NCBI GenBank assembly: GCA_004124875.1
Contig: SCKJ01000002.1
Coordinates: forward strand, 310,001 to 374,000
Reading direction: 5' to 3'
Length of the DNA stretch: 64,000 bases
Source: Fidelibacterota bacterium
GTDB lineage: Bacteria > Fidelibacterota > Marinisomatia > SCGC-AAA003-L08 > TS1B11
Both the position numbers and the translations under genes were made by a program. Below the pieces are notes generated by a model, which saw nothing but the letters and a program-made list of their open reading frames with translations, did not search any database and was not told the origin of the DNA. Below, one piece after another: positions 26,401 to 35,179 of the stretch. The stretch's first letter is position 1, and the number at the start of each line of letters is the position of its first letter.

Positions 26401-26485
26401 CTTTACCGGGCGGGGCATAGGGATTGACTACACCAACGTTCCTCGAGCCCGGACGTTCACCCTCGGCATAAGCATTGGGTTATAG
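23444..26485 (+). CDS. SusC/RagA-type TonB-linked outer-membrane transporter
   Basis: A 1013-residue protein. It has a signal peptide (residues 1-22) and a carboxypeptidase-regulatory-like domain at ~27-100 (VSGTVTSNETRAPLLGVNIV, TTTDQDGHYELD). The LVVVGYGTQ Ton-box-like segment follows, then a plug domain with RIRGGTSV and the SIDVLKDAAAAAIYGARGGN signature. A long beta-barrel ends in ARTFTLGISIGL. This is the classic SusC layout. It imports oligosaccharides or peptides through the outer membrane together with its SusD lid. The GTG start is supported by GGAGG six bases upstream. The SusD-like gene follows after 28 nt, so the two form an operon. Confidence 0.95.
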   Translation: MRLRDTLTGLAVCLLFLVPVSGQDHQVSGTVTSNETRAPLLGVNIVVQNTSVGTTTDQDGHYELDAVSPDAVLVFTYIGFTDQEVAVGNQLVIDVALTPQALPGEELVVVGYGTQQRRDITSSIFSLKEGSFTQGAVTDVTTLLQARVPGVLITLSNGDLGAEPVIRIRGGTSVTAGNGPMIVIDGVPIDNSSATPRIDIGVVSGTRDNPLSMLNPNDIASIDVLKDAAAAAIYGARGGNGVILITTKEGRTGGVPMTYEGYTSYSSVSNTIDLLDAKGYKAFATSPKITAILVADTLTLANIGTDDTDWQDAIFRTAVSQSHHLSFGGGSETSRYLVSLSYLDEEGIILNSARQRFSVRLNMNNTLLEGKLRVALRVNPTYIKKNNTPYQQAGGFEGGLFTNVYKLNPTLPIYLDDGSYYEFPNPGIRNPVALLNEIEDVSNTLRIFFNGSAEYDIIPSLTAKVNLGLDRTSASRNIYQPRSLPYADAFGGRADASNNERQSTLFESTLNYRTAMGTSKIDVAAGYTFQEFENNGFGAIAQDFVTDSWTYNNLAGAANFGEKPFSFRDRNTLISFLGRVNVSLADKLLLSGVVRREGSSRFGENNKWGLFPAASVGYRITEDLKVRGSWGVAGNQDIGNYISKNLLGTAGSNAVIGGAEITGVAETQVPNPDLKWEETTQLNLGLDYSFYRDRISGSLDVYFKTTADLLLEVPVPQPAPVGTRIANIGEVTNNGVEFVLNTVNVSTSNFFWRTSFNFARNVNEVVSLVGSEDSLVGAIFTGFISGAGQSDVAPQIIAPGLPLGTFYGWKFEGYDANGEEILAEANGKWNPGESYVDANLNGKYDEGETFTDDDRQVLGDARPAFTFGITNIINYKNIDIQFFIQGVQGLKIFNNTRLEYQRPSNIFNGINLMAGAVDDVAAGLDPKAAVAYTDQYIEDGSFIRLQNVTIGYTLKTDMVRKLRLYLSADNLIVLTKYTGYDPEVNTFTGRGIGIDYTNVPRARTFTLGISIGL

Positions 26486-26513
26486 AATTTTCAAGACCAC
26501 AAAGGAGCATGCT

Positions 26514-28037
26514 ATGAAAAATATATCTACCAACCCCAGGCTGCGCATTCACATGCCATTCCTCTTGATGTCGCTGCTTGTCTGGAGCTGCACGGATTTG
26601 GAGGAGACGATCTTCAGCCAGTCGGAGGCTGAAGACTTTTATGCAACCGAGGCTGAATTAATCTCTGCCGTTATGCCGGTCTATGCGACTCTCAGAGGCT
26701 ATGCCTGGGGTGACTATATGTTCCCGCAGGAAGTCTCCTCGGATGAAATAGTTGTACCCACGCGAGGCGGAGACTGGGACGACGGGGGCATCTGGCGGGC
26801 ACTTCAGGAACACACCTGGGACGCCAATCTGGGCTTCCTTAATGGGGCCTGGTCGACTGCCTATCAGGGCATTTCGCGAGCGAACATTACGCTGGCGAAA
26901 CTGGAGGAGTCGACCAGTGAATCGGACCTCATACCGGTCTTCATCTCGGAAGTGCGATTTCTGAGGGCGTTTTATTACTGGTGGCTGATGGATTTGTTCG
27001 GCGGAGTGCCGGTTGTGACTGACGCCACCACTGATCCAAATAATCCCCCCTCCCCAAGTACCCGAACGGAAGTGTTCAATTTCATCCTTGCTGAAATTAA
27101 CACAGCACTGCTGGGTCTCAAGGATGCATCGACATTGGGGGCTGCCGGTTACGGCCGTGTCACGAAGGGGGCCGCCAATGCCATGCTGGCCACCCTGTAC
27201 CTGAATGCCGAGGTCTATACCGGGATTACCATGTGGAGCGAAGCTGTTACAGCATCTGATGCAGTGATCAATGACGGGAGCTATGAGCTGATTGCCAATT
27301 ATCCGGACATCTTCTCACTGGAAAATGAGGGGCCCGGCAACATAGAGAATATATTCGTGATTGGCCATCTGGCGCAGCCGGGAGTCGGATTTCCCCGCCA
27401 CATGGCGACCTTGCACTACAACCAGATCCCCTCGAACCCGTGGAACGGATTCTCCATCCTGGCCGACTTCTATAATGCATTCGACTCCGATGACGTCCGG
27501 CTCGACCAGCTACTGGTGGGACAACAGTTCGTGCTAGGTGGAGCGGCAGCAGGCGATTCGGCATTTGATCGTAGTGGTAATCCGCTGGACTTTCAAGTGG
27601 ACTTTCCCTTATTTGGCGCTACTGAATCAGATGGCGTCCGCATTCTCAAGTGGCCCGTCGACCCCAATATGAGCGGGGGAGATGCCGGTAACGACTTCGC
27701 CGTTTTCCGGTATGCGGGGGTCCTGTTGACCAAAGCGGAAGCCCAGTTCATGTTGGGTGCCACAGGGGACGCACTCGCCCTGGTTAACCAGGTGCGGGAA
27801 CGAGCGTTTGATCCTGATAAACCGTTGACGGCTATAACTCTCGATGATATCCTGGCTGAGCGCGGCTTTGAACTGTTCTGGGAGAATTTCAGACGTCAAG
27901 ACCAGATCAGACACGGGAAGTTTCTTGATGCGTGGACCTTAAAGATTACAAGTGACGGTTCCCACAGATTAATCTATCCCATCCCGCAGAGCCAGTTGGA
28001 TGCAAACCCGAACCTGGTACAGAACATAGGATATTAG
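26514..28037 (+). CDS. SusD/RagB-type substrate-binding outer-membrane lipoprotein
   Basis: A 507-residue lipoprotein from the ATG at 26514 (AAAGGAG six bases upstream); the frame is open further 5' but would overlap susC. The lipobox WSC puts the lipid on Cys ~27. The TPR-like helical core contains the family phrases AEVRFLRAFYYWWLMDLFGG (here SEVRFLRAFYYWWLMDLFGG), TKGAANAMLATLYLNAEVYT, and the closing ILAERGFELFWENFRRQDQIRHGKF. The C-terminus LIYPIPQSQLDANPNLVQN is the standard SusD end. It binds the glycan and closes over the SusC barrel. A strong terminator follows 40 bases after its stop. Confidence 0.95.
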   Translation: MKNISTNPRLRIHMPFLLMSLLVWSCTDLEETIFSQSEAEDFYATEAELISAVMPVYATLRGYAWGDYMFPQEVSSDEIVVPTRGGDWDDGGIWRALQEHTWDANLGFLNGAWSTAYQGISRANITLAKLEESTSESDLIPVFISEVRFLRAFYYWWLMDLFGGVPVVTDATTDPNNPPSPSTRTEVFNFILAEINTALLGLKDASTLGAAGYGRVTKGAANAMLATLYLNAEVYTGITMWSEAVTASDAVINDGSYELIANYPDIFSLENEGPGNIENIFVIGHLAQPGVGFPRHMATLHYNQIPSNPWNGFSILADFYNAFDSDDVRLDQLLVGQQFVLGGAAAGDSAFDRSGNPLDFQVDFPLFGATESDGVRILKWPVDPNMSGGDAGNDFAVFRYAGVLLTKAEAQFMLGATGDALALVNQVRERAFDPDKPLTAITLDDILAERGFELFWENFRRQDQIRHGKFLDAWTLKITSDGSHRLIYPIPQSQLDANPNLVQNIGY

Positions 28038-28077
28038 AGTACCGCATCGATCCTGACATCAGGATGATCTTCAAAGT

Positions 28078-28110
28078 GTGGGCGGCAGGGCCAACCTGCC
28101 GCCCACTTTT
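28078..28110 (+). terminator. intrinsic terminator after the SusCD-like operon
   Basis: A perfect 12-bp GC-rich stem pairs 28078-28089 with 28095-28106 around a five-base loop, directly followed by TTTT. It lies 40 bases downstream of the SusD-like stop. It should end most SusCD transcripts, so the following FG-GAP lipoprotein genes probably depend on read-through or on a promoter at ~28111-28170. Confidence 0.85.
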
Positions 28111-28170
28111 GTTATGTAGACCGTATCATTCATCCCCGTAGAGTTTCGATTTTCCACTAAATTCCTCCTC

Positions 28171-31100
28171 ATGGCCATTGCAAGCATAGTTAAATACCTG
28201 GGCGGGACAGCCTTATTGCTGCTCAACGCCTGCGGTGAGGCGTCCCCTCTCCCCCCTATTGACAAGCTGTTTACCCTGATGCCTGCGGGCTACACGCATA
28301 TCGATTTTGAAAACAGACTGGTTGATGAGCCGGAATTCAACGTGTTCAAATATCGTAATTATTACAACGGTGGCGGAGTGGCCATTGGAGACATCAACAA
28401 TGACGGGTTACCCGACATCTATTTGACAGCCAATCGTCAAAAGAACCGGCTGTATATCAATCAGGGGGATTTCCGGTTTCGGGACGTGACCCGGCAGGCG
28501 CGGGTGGCGGGCAGCCACGGTTGGTCGACAGGGGTCAGCATGGTCGATATCAATGGCGATCGGCTGCTCGACATATATGTCTGTAATTCGGGAATCATCA
28601 AAGGCGACAACCGGGCCAACGAGCTGTTCATCAATCAAGGGGTGAACGCCAGCGGCGTGCCCACCTTCAAGGAGGCGGCTGCGGAATACGGGCTCGCTGA
28701 CGAGGGATTTTCCACTCATGCCGCCTTCTTCGACTACGACCGGGATGGTGATCTGGACATGTATCTGCTTAACAACTCCTTCCGTGCCCTCACGACCTTT
28801 AACCTGTCTCGAAATTTGCGGCATGAGCGCGATCCTGGCGGCGGAGACCGGTTGTACCGTAATGATGACGGCCACTTTGTCGATGTCAGCGCCGAGGCGG
28901 GAATCCATGGGAGTGTGATCGGTTTTGGCCTCGGTCTAAGCGTGGCTGATGTCAATGGCGACCAGTGGCTCGATATCTATGTCGCCAACGATTTTTTTGA
29001 GCGCGACTACCTGTATATCAACAATCGCGATGGTACTTTCACCGATAAACTTGAGGAGCTGATGGGGCATGTGAGCCTCGCATCCATGGGCAGCGATATT
29101 GCGGACCTGAATAACGACGGATTCCCGGAAATTTACACAACCGACATGCTGCCTGAGGATGATTACCGGCTTAAAACCACCTTTACCTTTGAGTCGGACG
29201 ATCTTTCCCGGAAGAAATTGAAGTGGGGATACTACCATCAAATGTCGCGGAACATGCTGCACCTGAACAGGGGCAGGAACCGGGATGGCCAAGTGCGATT
29301 CAGCGAAATAGGTCTGTTGGCCGGAGTGGCGGCAACCGATTGGACCTGGGGGGTGATGATGGTGGACCTGGACAATGACGGACTGAAGGATATATTCATC
29401 TCCAACGGGATATTTCGGGATGTCACCAATCAGGACTACATTGAGTTCCTGGGGCAAAAGGAAAACATCCGGCAGATCATGAGCGGCAAACGAGTCGACT
29501 TTTCAGCGTTGGTGGAAAAAGCGCCCTCTACGCCGCTCGCCAATTACGCTTTTCACAATGAAGGAGATTTAACCTTTTCAAACCGTGCCGAGGAATGGGG
29601 ACTGGATATGCCCAGCTTCTCCAACGGGGCGGCTTACGGTGATCTAGACGGCGATGGCGATAACGATTTGATCATAAATAATGTCAATCAACCGGTCTAC
29701 GTGCTGCGTAATGAGAGCGATTCCCTGCGCCACAATCATTATTTAAAAGTTGACCTGATTGGATCGGGGAAGAATTCTTACGCCATTGGCGCGAATGTTG
29801 CGCTCAATCTGGCGGACGGGCAAATACTGACCCTTGAACAGATGCCAATGCGCGTGTTTCAGTCATCAGTGGACTACGGCCTCACCTTTGGACTGGGCGA
29901 TATAACGCTGGTCGACAGCCTGGTGGTCGACTGGCCGGACGGCGCCCGGCAGGTCCTCCGGGATATTTCAGCGGATCAGGCCGTGACGCTGCGCCAGGCG
30001 GATGCCCCATCTAATCATCCTGCGCCACCTGCAACGCCCCGGCCACTCTTCAAGGAAATTACGGGCGAGTTGCCGCTCCAGCATCGCCATGTTGAAAATG
30101 ATTTCGTCGACTACCACCGTGAGCCGCTGATACCGCGCCTGCTGTCCATCGAGGGCCCCAAAATGGCCAGGGCTGACATAAACGGCGACGGTCTGGATGA
30201 CCTTTATATAGGTGGCGCCAAGGGATCGGCAGGCAGGCTCCTGATTCAGACGGCAAAAGGAGAATTCATCAGCACCAATGAGGCCTTGCTCCGGCAGAGC
30301 CTCATGTCCGAAGATGTTGGCGTCATCTTTTTTGATCGGGATGGCGATGGCGACCTCGATCTGTATGTCGTGAGTGGTGGGAACGAATATTCCACGCGTT
30401 CTCCGGCGCTCCTTGACCGGCTCTATATCAACGATGGCCGGGGCGGCATGTCGCTCTCTGAAACTGCCCTGCCTGAATTTTACGCCAGCGGGTCGTGCGT
30501 TGCCGCCGCAGATTTCGACGGCGATGGAGATATGGATCTGTTTGTGGGCAGCCGGTCCATCCCCTGGAAGTACGGGCTGACGCCGGAGAGCTACCTGCTG
30601 CAGAACGATGGCGCCGGGACCTTTTCCATCGTAACAGCGACATGGGCGCCGGGATTGGCCGATGTTGGCATGGTAACCGATGCCGAGTGGTTTGATTATG
30701 ATAATGACGGCCGCCCCGATCTGGTTGTGGTTGGCGAATGGATGCCGGTCACGATTTTCCGGAATACGGGGCATAGCCTCACAAATATTACCGCGCAGGC
30801 CGGGCTGGGCGAGACCCAAGGTTGGTGGAACCGTGTGATTGTTGAAGACATGAACGGCGACGGATATCTGGACCTGGTGGCGGGAAATTGGGGAGAAAAT
30901 TCAAGAATCCAGGCGTCAGTAACGGAACCTGTGACGATCTACATCTCGGATTTTGACGGAAATGGATTGATAGAACCGATTATGGCTTTCACCAATGAGG
31001 GGCAAATCTACCCCATGCCGCTGAGACAACGCCTGGTGAATCAGTTGCCCTACCTCAAATCGAAAATCCCCACACATGCGGATTATGCGGGCAAACAGAT

Positions 31101-31533
31101 CGCCGAATTATTTGAAAGCCAGCAGCTTGCCTCAGCGGTGATCAAGCATGCCAACTTACTGGCTACGACGCTGTTCCTGGGCAGTGCGGAAGGGACCTTC
31201 TCCGGGCAACCGTTGCCATCTGAAGTTCAGTATTCACCCGTCTATGCTATCATTGCTCAAGATTTTGATGGCGACGGGATCAAGGACCTCTTGCTGGCGG
31301 GGAACTTTCATGGCGTGGGGCCTCAAATTGGGCGCCAGGATGCGAGCTATGGCACGCTGCTGAAGGGAGCTGGAGATGGCGCCTTTATACCGCTTTCAAT
31401 CCTGCATAGCGGTTTAGCCATAACCGGACAGGTGCGGGATATACTATCACTTAAATATCGAGGTGACCAGGAGCTATTCATCATCGCGAATAATAACGCG
31501 CCCATTCAGGTTTATTCGATGGCGGGCAGATAA
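28171..31533 (+). CDS. large FG-GAP/VCBS repeat lipoprotein with central UnbV domain (first of three)
   Basis: A 1120-residue lipoprotein (lipobox LLNAC, Cys ~21). Residues ~55-500 form one set of FG-GAP blades with calcium loops (DINNDGLPDIYL, DYDRDGDLDMYL, DVNGDQWLDIYV, DLNNDGFPEIYT). Residues ~522-608 form an ASPIC/UnbV-like domain (LKVDLIGSGKNSYAIGANV, FGLGDITLVDSLVVDWPDG). A second propeller follows from ~660 to the end (DINGDGLDDLYIGG, DRDGDGDLDLYVVSGGNEY, DFDGDGIKDLLLAGNF). The same propeller-UnbV-propeller layout recurs in the third gene of this group. The SusD-like gene upstream suggests a role in glycan capture at the cell surface, which is inference. Confidence 0.85.
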   Translation: MAIASIVKYLGGTALLLLNACGEASPLPPIDKLFTLMPAGYTHIDFENRLVDEPEFNVFKYRNYYNGGGVAIGDINNDGLPDIYLTANRQKNRLYINQGDFRFRDVTRQARVAGSHGWSTGVSMVDINGDRLLDIYVCNSGIIKGDNRANELFINQGVNASGVPTFKEAAAEYGLADEGFSTHAAFFDYDRDGDLDMYLLNNSFRALTTFNLSRNLRHERDPGGGDRLYRNDDGHFVDVSAEAGIHGSVIGFGLGLSVADVNGDQWLDIYVANDFFERDYLYINNRDGTFTDKLEELMGHVSLASMGSDIADLNNDGFPEIYTTDMLPEDDYRLKTTFTFESDDLSRKKLKWGYYHQMSRNMLHLNRGRNRDGQVRFSEIGLLAGVAATDWTWGVMMVDLDNDGLKDIFISNGIFRDVTNQDYIEFLGQKENIRQIMSGKRVDFSALVEKAPSTPLANYAFHNEGDLTFSNRAEEWGLDMPSFSNGAAYGDLDGDGDNDLIINNVNQPVYVLRNESDSLRHNHYLKVDLIGSGKNSYAIGANVALNLADGQILTLEQMPMRVFQSSVDYGLTFGLGDITLVDSLVVDWPDGARQVLRDISADQAVTLRQADAPSNHPAPPATPRPLFKEITGELPLQHRHVENDFVDYHREPLIPRLLSIEGPKMARADINGDGLDDLYIGGAKGSAGRLLIQTAKGEFISTNEALLRQSLMSEDVGVIFFDRDGDGDLDLYVVSGGNEYSTRSPALLDRLYINDGRGGMSLSETALPEFYASGSCVAAADFDGDGDMDLFVGSRSIPWKYGLTPESYLLQNDGAGTFSIVTATWAPGLADVGMVTDAEWFDYDNDGRPDLVVVGEWMPVTIFRNTGHSLTNITAQAGLGETQGWWNRVIVEDMNGDGYLDLVAGNWGENSRIQASVTEPVTIYISDFDGNGLIEPIMAFTNEGQIYPMPLRQRLVNQLPYLKSKIPTHADYAGKQIAELFESQQLASAVIKHANLLATTLFLGSAEGTFSGQPLPSEVQYSPVYAIIAQDFDGDGIKDLLLAGNFHGVGPQIGRQDASYGTLLKGAGDGAFIPLSILHSGLAITGQVRDILSLKYRGDQELFIIANNNAPIQVYSMAGR

Positions 31534-31600
31534 TTTCATCCATGTTTACTCGCAGCACAATGGCGAGACCGGCAAGCGTGAGAGGGGCGCTGATCCTGAA

Positions 31601-34600
31601 ATGATGGCCACAGCCGAATTAAAATTCGTCACAGCAGTTATTGGATTCCTCCTGCTGGCCGGCAACTGCGCGAAGAACAGGGAAATTGACCCCGAAACGG
31701 CCGGACGGATGGTGGTCCATCGGAATCTTGGACTGGCATATCTGGAAGAGAACCTGCTTCAAGAGGCAGAAGGGGAGTTCCAGTTGCTGGTTGATTTGGC
31801 GTCGCGGGAGCCGCTGGGTTATGCAAATATCGGTTTGGCTAGAATGCGGCGGGAAGATTACGGCCGGGCCGAAGCCCCGCTTAAACAGGCGCTGAAATTG
31901 GAGCCGGCACACCCGGCCGCCTCTATGTTGCTGGCCACACTCTATGATCGTACTGACCGGCAATCTACGGCCGTTCGTCTGCTGGAGCGAGTGCTCAAAA
32001 AGCATCCGCGCCATGTGCAGTCGTTATACCGGCTGTCACAGTATTTCAAGCAGGACCAGACGGCCGGATCTCGCCTTAAGGCCGAAACCTATCTGTACGA
32101 AGTTGTGAACGCCCGCCCTGCGAACATAGCGGCGCGATTCCAACTCGTGGAATTGCTTATCCAAAATGAAAAGCCGGATGAGGCGCTGGAACATTTGGAG
32201 GCCATCAACCAAGTCCTGCCCGGTCTGCCTGGCGGATCGCTGGCACTGTTCGAGCGGAGCCTGAATCTCATGCGATCAGGCCACGTAGATGCCGCTTCCG
32301 AACCGGTGATGATGTTCCACAATCTGCTGAGAGGGACACCCATCTATCGCGGGGCTTTGAAGGTTCTCAGCGGGACTGTTGGCAGCATCATCGGACCGCC
32401 GGTCTATCGCTTCAGCCACCATGTGCAGATGCCTTCCAGGCTACATTCCGGCGTTCCCGAGGCCGTTAAATTTACCAAGGTGACCCACAGCGGACTGGAA
32501 CTCGCCCCCATGGCTCCCGCCAACGCGGGCGACGATGCGCCCCGGGTGGTGATGGCGCTCGGTGACTATGATGGTGATGGGGACCAGGACGTATACGTCT
32601 CCCGGTGGCGAAGTGGGAGCCAAGCCAGCCGACAATATCTGTTCACCAACCGTGACGGCGCTTTCACCGATGTGGCGGTCCCGGCCGGACTGGCCCATGC
32701 CGGCAGAGACCTGACGGCCCTCTTCGCAGATTATGACAATGATGGCAATCCGGACCTGTTTGTGGGTAACAGCGTGGCCGACAGGTTGTACCGTAACCGG
32801 GGCGATGGCACCTTTGAAGATGTAACCGTTGCTGCCGGATTGGAGGCCTCCATAAACAGCCGGGCCGTCTTGTTTGCCGATTTTGACCTTGAAGGTGATC
32901 TGGATATATTTCTCGCCGCCGCATCCGGGAAGCGCATGCATCGAAATAATTCGGATGGGACCTTTAGCGAAGTGGAGCAGGAGGTAGGCATCGCGCTGGC
33001 CGGAGTGGTCATTAATGCTATCGGCTGGGGTGATTTTGACGATGATGGCGATATCGATTTAATCCTGGTCAATGAAACCGCTGGCATAAAATACTACGAC
33101 AATTTGCGGCAGAACTATTACCGGGATTTGACTGCCCAGGTCGGTTTGGATGGCGTGGGACCCGCCACAGCCTTGGCAGTAGGCGACTATAACAATGATG
33201 GCCTTTTGGATCTGTACGTGCCGGGTCGTGCTGGTGGCCAACAGGCCTTATTCCGCAACAGAGGTGATGGCACTTTCGAGCGCGACACTTCTTCGGAGGC
33301 TGCGTTTAAGGGATCAGACCTACATCAGGTCCTGGATGCGATCTTCTTCGATGCCGACAATGATGGATATTTGGACCTCCTGGTGGCCGGCGCCGCAAAG
33401 GATGCGGCCGGGAGCCGCAGTGTCTGGTTATTCTATAATGGCGGCGATGGGATTTTTCAGGACGCATCGACCCTGCTTCCCGATAATCTGGGGCCTGTAA
33501 GCAAACTGGCTGTAGCCGACTATGACGGTGATGGCGATCTTGATATTTTTCTCGCCGGGGATGCTGCCGTCCATCTACTGCGTAATGACGGTGGCAACCT
33601 GAATCCTCATCTGGTCGTTCGGCTCGCAGCACTCAGGACCGGCAGCAGCAAGAATAACCATTTCGGCATCGGCGCCAAACTGGAAGTGAACGCCGGTACC
33701 CTGTACCAGATGAGAGTCATGACCACGCCAGTGGCCCATTTTGGCCTGGGAGCGCATGCAAACGCGGAAGTGGTGAGGGTGATATGGACCAACGGTGTGC
33801 GCCAGAACAGTTTCAATCCGGGACAGAACCAAACGATCATGGAAACCCAGATTCTCAAAGGCTCCTGTCCATTCCTGTTTGTCTGGAACGGGAAAGAATA
33901 TGAGTTCGTTACCGATGTCCTCTGGGCCAGCGCGATCGGCATGCCGTTGGGGATCATGAGCGGCGAACCTCTGTACGCTTTTCCCAACTCGACGGATGAA
34001 TATATATTCCTGCCCGGAGCAAGGCTGCAACCCACAAACGGCCAATATTCACTGCAGTTTACGACAGAACTGTGGGAGACCGCTTACCTGGATCAGGTGA
34101 AGTTGCTGGTGGCCGATCATCCCGACAGTGTCAACATGACCATCGACGGCAAGTTTACGCCCCCGCCCTTTCCCCCATTTCGTCTCTACGCGTTTGCTGA
34201 AAAGCGGGCGCCACTGTCCGCAGTAGATGGGCGGGGCAACGATCTGCTGCCGGCCATTATCCAGCACGATGGACAATACGTCCGAAACCTCACGCCTGAC
34301 CGTTACCAGGGAATCGTCAAGCCCCACGATCTCATTCTGGACCTTGGCGATTTATCTCAGAGTGATTCCATTTTTCTCTTTTTACATGGCTGGGTGTTCC
34401 CTACCGATGCCAGTATTAACGTGAACATAGCGCAAGCCGGCGCCGCCCAACAGATCGCGCCGTCTCTGCAGGTTGTTGATGCACGGGGGGAATGGAAAAC
34501 GTTGATACCAAATCTGGGGTTTCCCAAGGGAAAACACAAGACACTGGTGGTCGACCTGAGCAATAAATTTCCTGCCGGCGACTATCGCATCCGGATACGC

Positions 34601-35179
34601 ACCAACATGCAGATATATTGGGATCACATCTATTACACGACTGCGATGAATGCAGGCCCCATACGGACGACCCTGCTGGACCCGGTGGCGGCAGAATTGC
34701 ACTATCGGGGATTTTCAGAGGTGACGCAGACGACACGCTACTCTCCCCACACACCCGACTATCTCACTGTCTCGACAGAGCCGAGATGGAGGGACTTGAC
34801 CGGCCGGTATACGCGCTATGGCGATGTCCTGCCCCTGCTGGGGGCATCAGACAGCAAATTTGTCATCATGAACGCCGGTGATGAATTGACCTTGGGATTT
34901 GACGCAACTGGTCTGCCCGCCCTGCCTTCCGGCTGGACCCGGGACTTTATTTTTTACAATGACGGCTGGCTGAAGGACGGGGACCTGAATACGGCGCATG
35001 GTCAAACTGTAGAGCCGCTACCGTTCCACGGCATGAGTTCCTACCCTTACGGCCGCTTTGATTCCTATCCCGATGATGAGGATCATATCGCCTACCGTCA
35101 AACCTATAATACGCGGCTGGTCACCACCGAGGCGTTCAGGCGGTACCGGGCCACTCGCCAGGGGAAAGGGACCCAATGA
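31601..35179 (+). CDS. TPR + FG-GAP + UnbV lipoprotein with a long uncharacterised C-terminal region
   Basis: About 1192 residues from the ATG at 31601; the frame stays open 46 codons further 5', overlapping the previous gene, but the signal sequence starts here. The lipobox is AGNC. Order of domains: TPR repeats (~40-245), FG-GAP propeller (~320-656, e.g. DYDGDGDQDVYVSRW and DFDDDGDIDLILVN), ASPIC/UnbV (~667-747), then ~445 residues that start CPFLFVWNGKEYEFVTDVLW and end with GWTRDFIFYNDGWLKDGDLN and a Tyr-rich tail. I know no function for the C-terminal part. The last four bases (ATGA) overlap the next gene's start, so the two are translated together. Confidence 0.82.
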   Translation: MMATAELKFVTAVIGFLLLAGNCAKNREIDPETAGRMVVHRNLGLAYLEENLLQEAEGEFQLLVDLASREPLGYANIGLARMRREDYGRAEAPLKQALKLEPAHPAASMLLATLYDRTDRQSTAVRLLERVLKKHPRHVQSLYRLSQYFKQDQTAGSRLKAETYLYEVVNARPANIAARFQLVELLIQNEKPDEALEHLEAINQVLPGLPGGSLALFERSLNLMRSGHVDAASEPVMMFHNLLRGTPIYRGALKVLSGTVGSIIGPPVYRFSHHVQMPSRLHSGVPEAVKFTKVTHSGLELAPMAPANAGDDAPRVVMALGDYDGDGDQDVYVSRWRSGSQASRQYLFTNRDGAFTDVAVPAGLAHAGRDLTALFADYDNDGNPDLFVGNSVADRLYRNRGDGTFEDVTVAAGLEASINSRAVLFADFDLEGDLDIFLAAASGKRMHRNNSDGTFSEVEQEVGIALAGVVINAIGWGDFDDDGDIDLILVNETAGIKYYDNLRQNYYRDLTAQVGLDGVGPATALAVGDYNNDGLLDLYVPGRAGGQQALFRNRGDGTFERDTSSEAAFKGSDLHQVLDAIFFDADNDGYLDLLVAGAAKDAAGSRSVWLFYNGGDGIFQDASTLLPDNLGPVSKLAVADYDGDGDLDIFLAGDAAVHLLRNDGGNLNPHLVVRLAALRTGSSKNNHFGIGAKLEVNAGTLYQMRVMTTPVAHFGLGAHANAEVVRVIWTNGVRQNSFNPGQNQTIMETQILKGSCPFLFVWNGKEYEFVTDVLWASAIGMPLGIMSGEPLYAFPNSTDEYIFLPGARLQPTNGQYSLQFTTELWETAYLDQVKLLVADHPDSVNMTIDGKFTPPPFPPFRLYAFAEKRAPLSAVDGRGNDLLPAIIQHDGQYVRNLTPDRYQGIVKPHDLILDLGDLSQSDSIFLFLHGWVFPTDASINVNIAQAGAAQQIAPSLQVVDARGEWKTLIPNLGFPKGKHKTLVVDLSNKFPAGDYRIRIRTNMQIYWDHIYYTTAMNAGPIRTTLLDPVAAELHYRGFSEVTQTTRYSPHTPDYLTVSTEPRWRDLTGRYTRYGDVLPLLGASDSKFVIMNAGDELTLGFDATGLPALPSGWTRDFIFYNDGWLKDGDLNTAHGQTVEPLPFHGMSSYPYGRFDSYPDDEDHIAYRQTYNTRLVTTEAFRRYRATRQGKGTQ

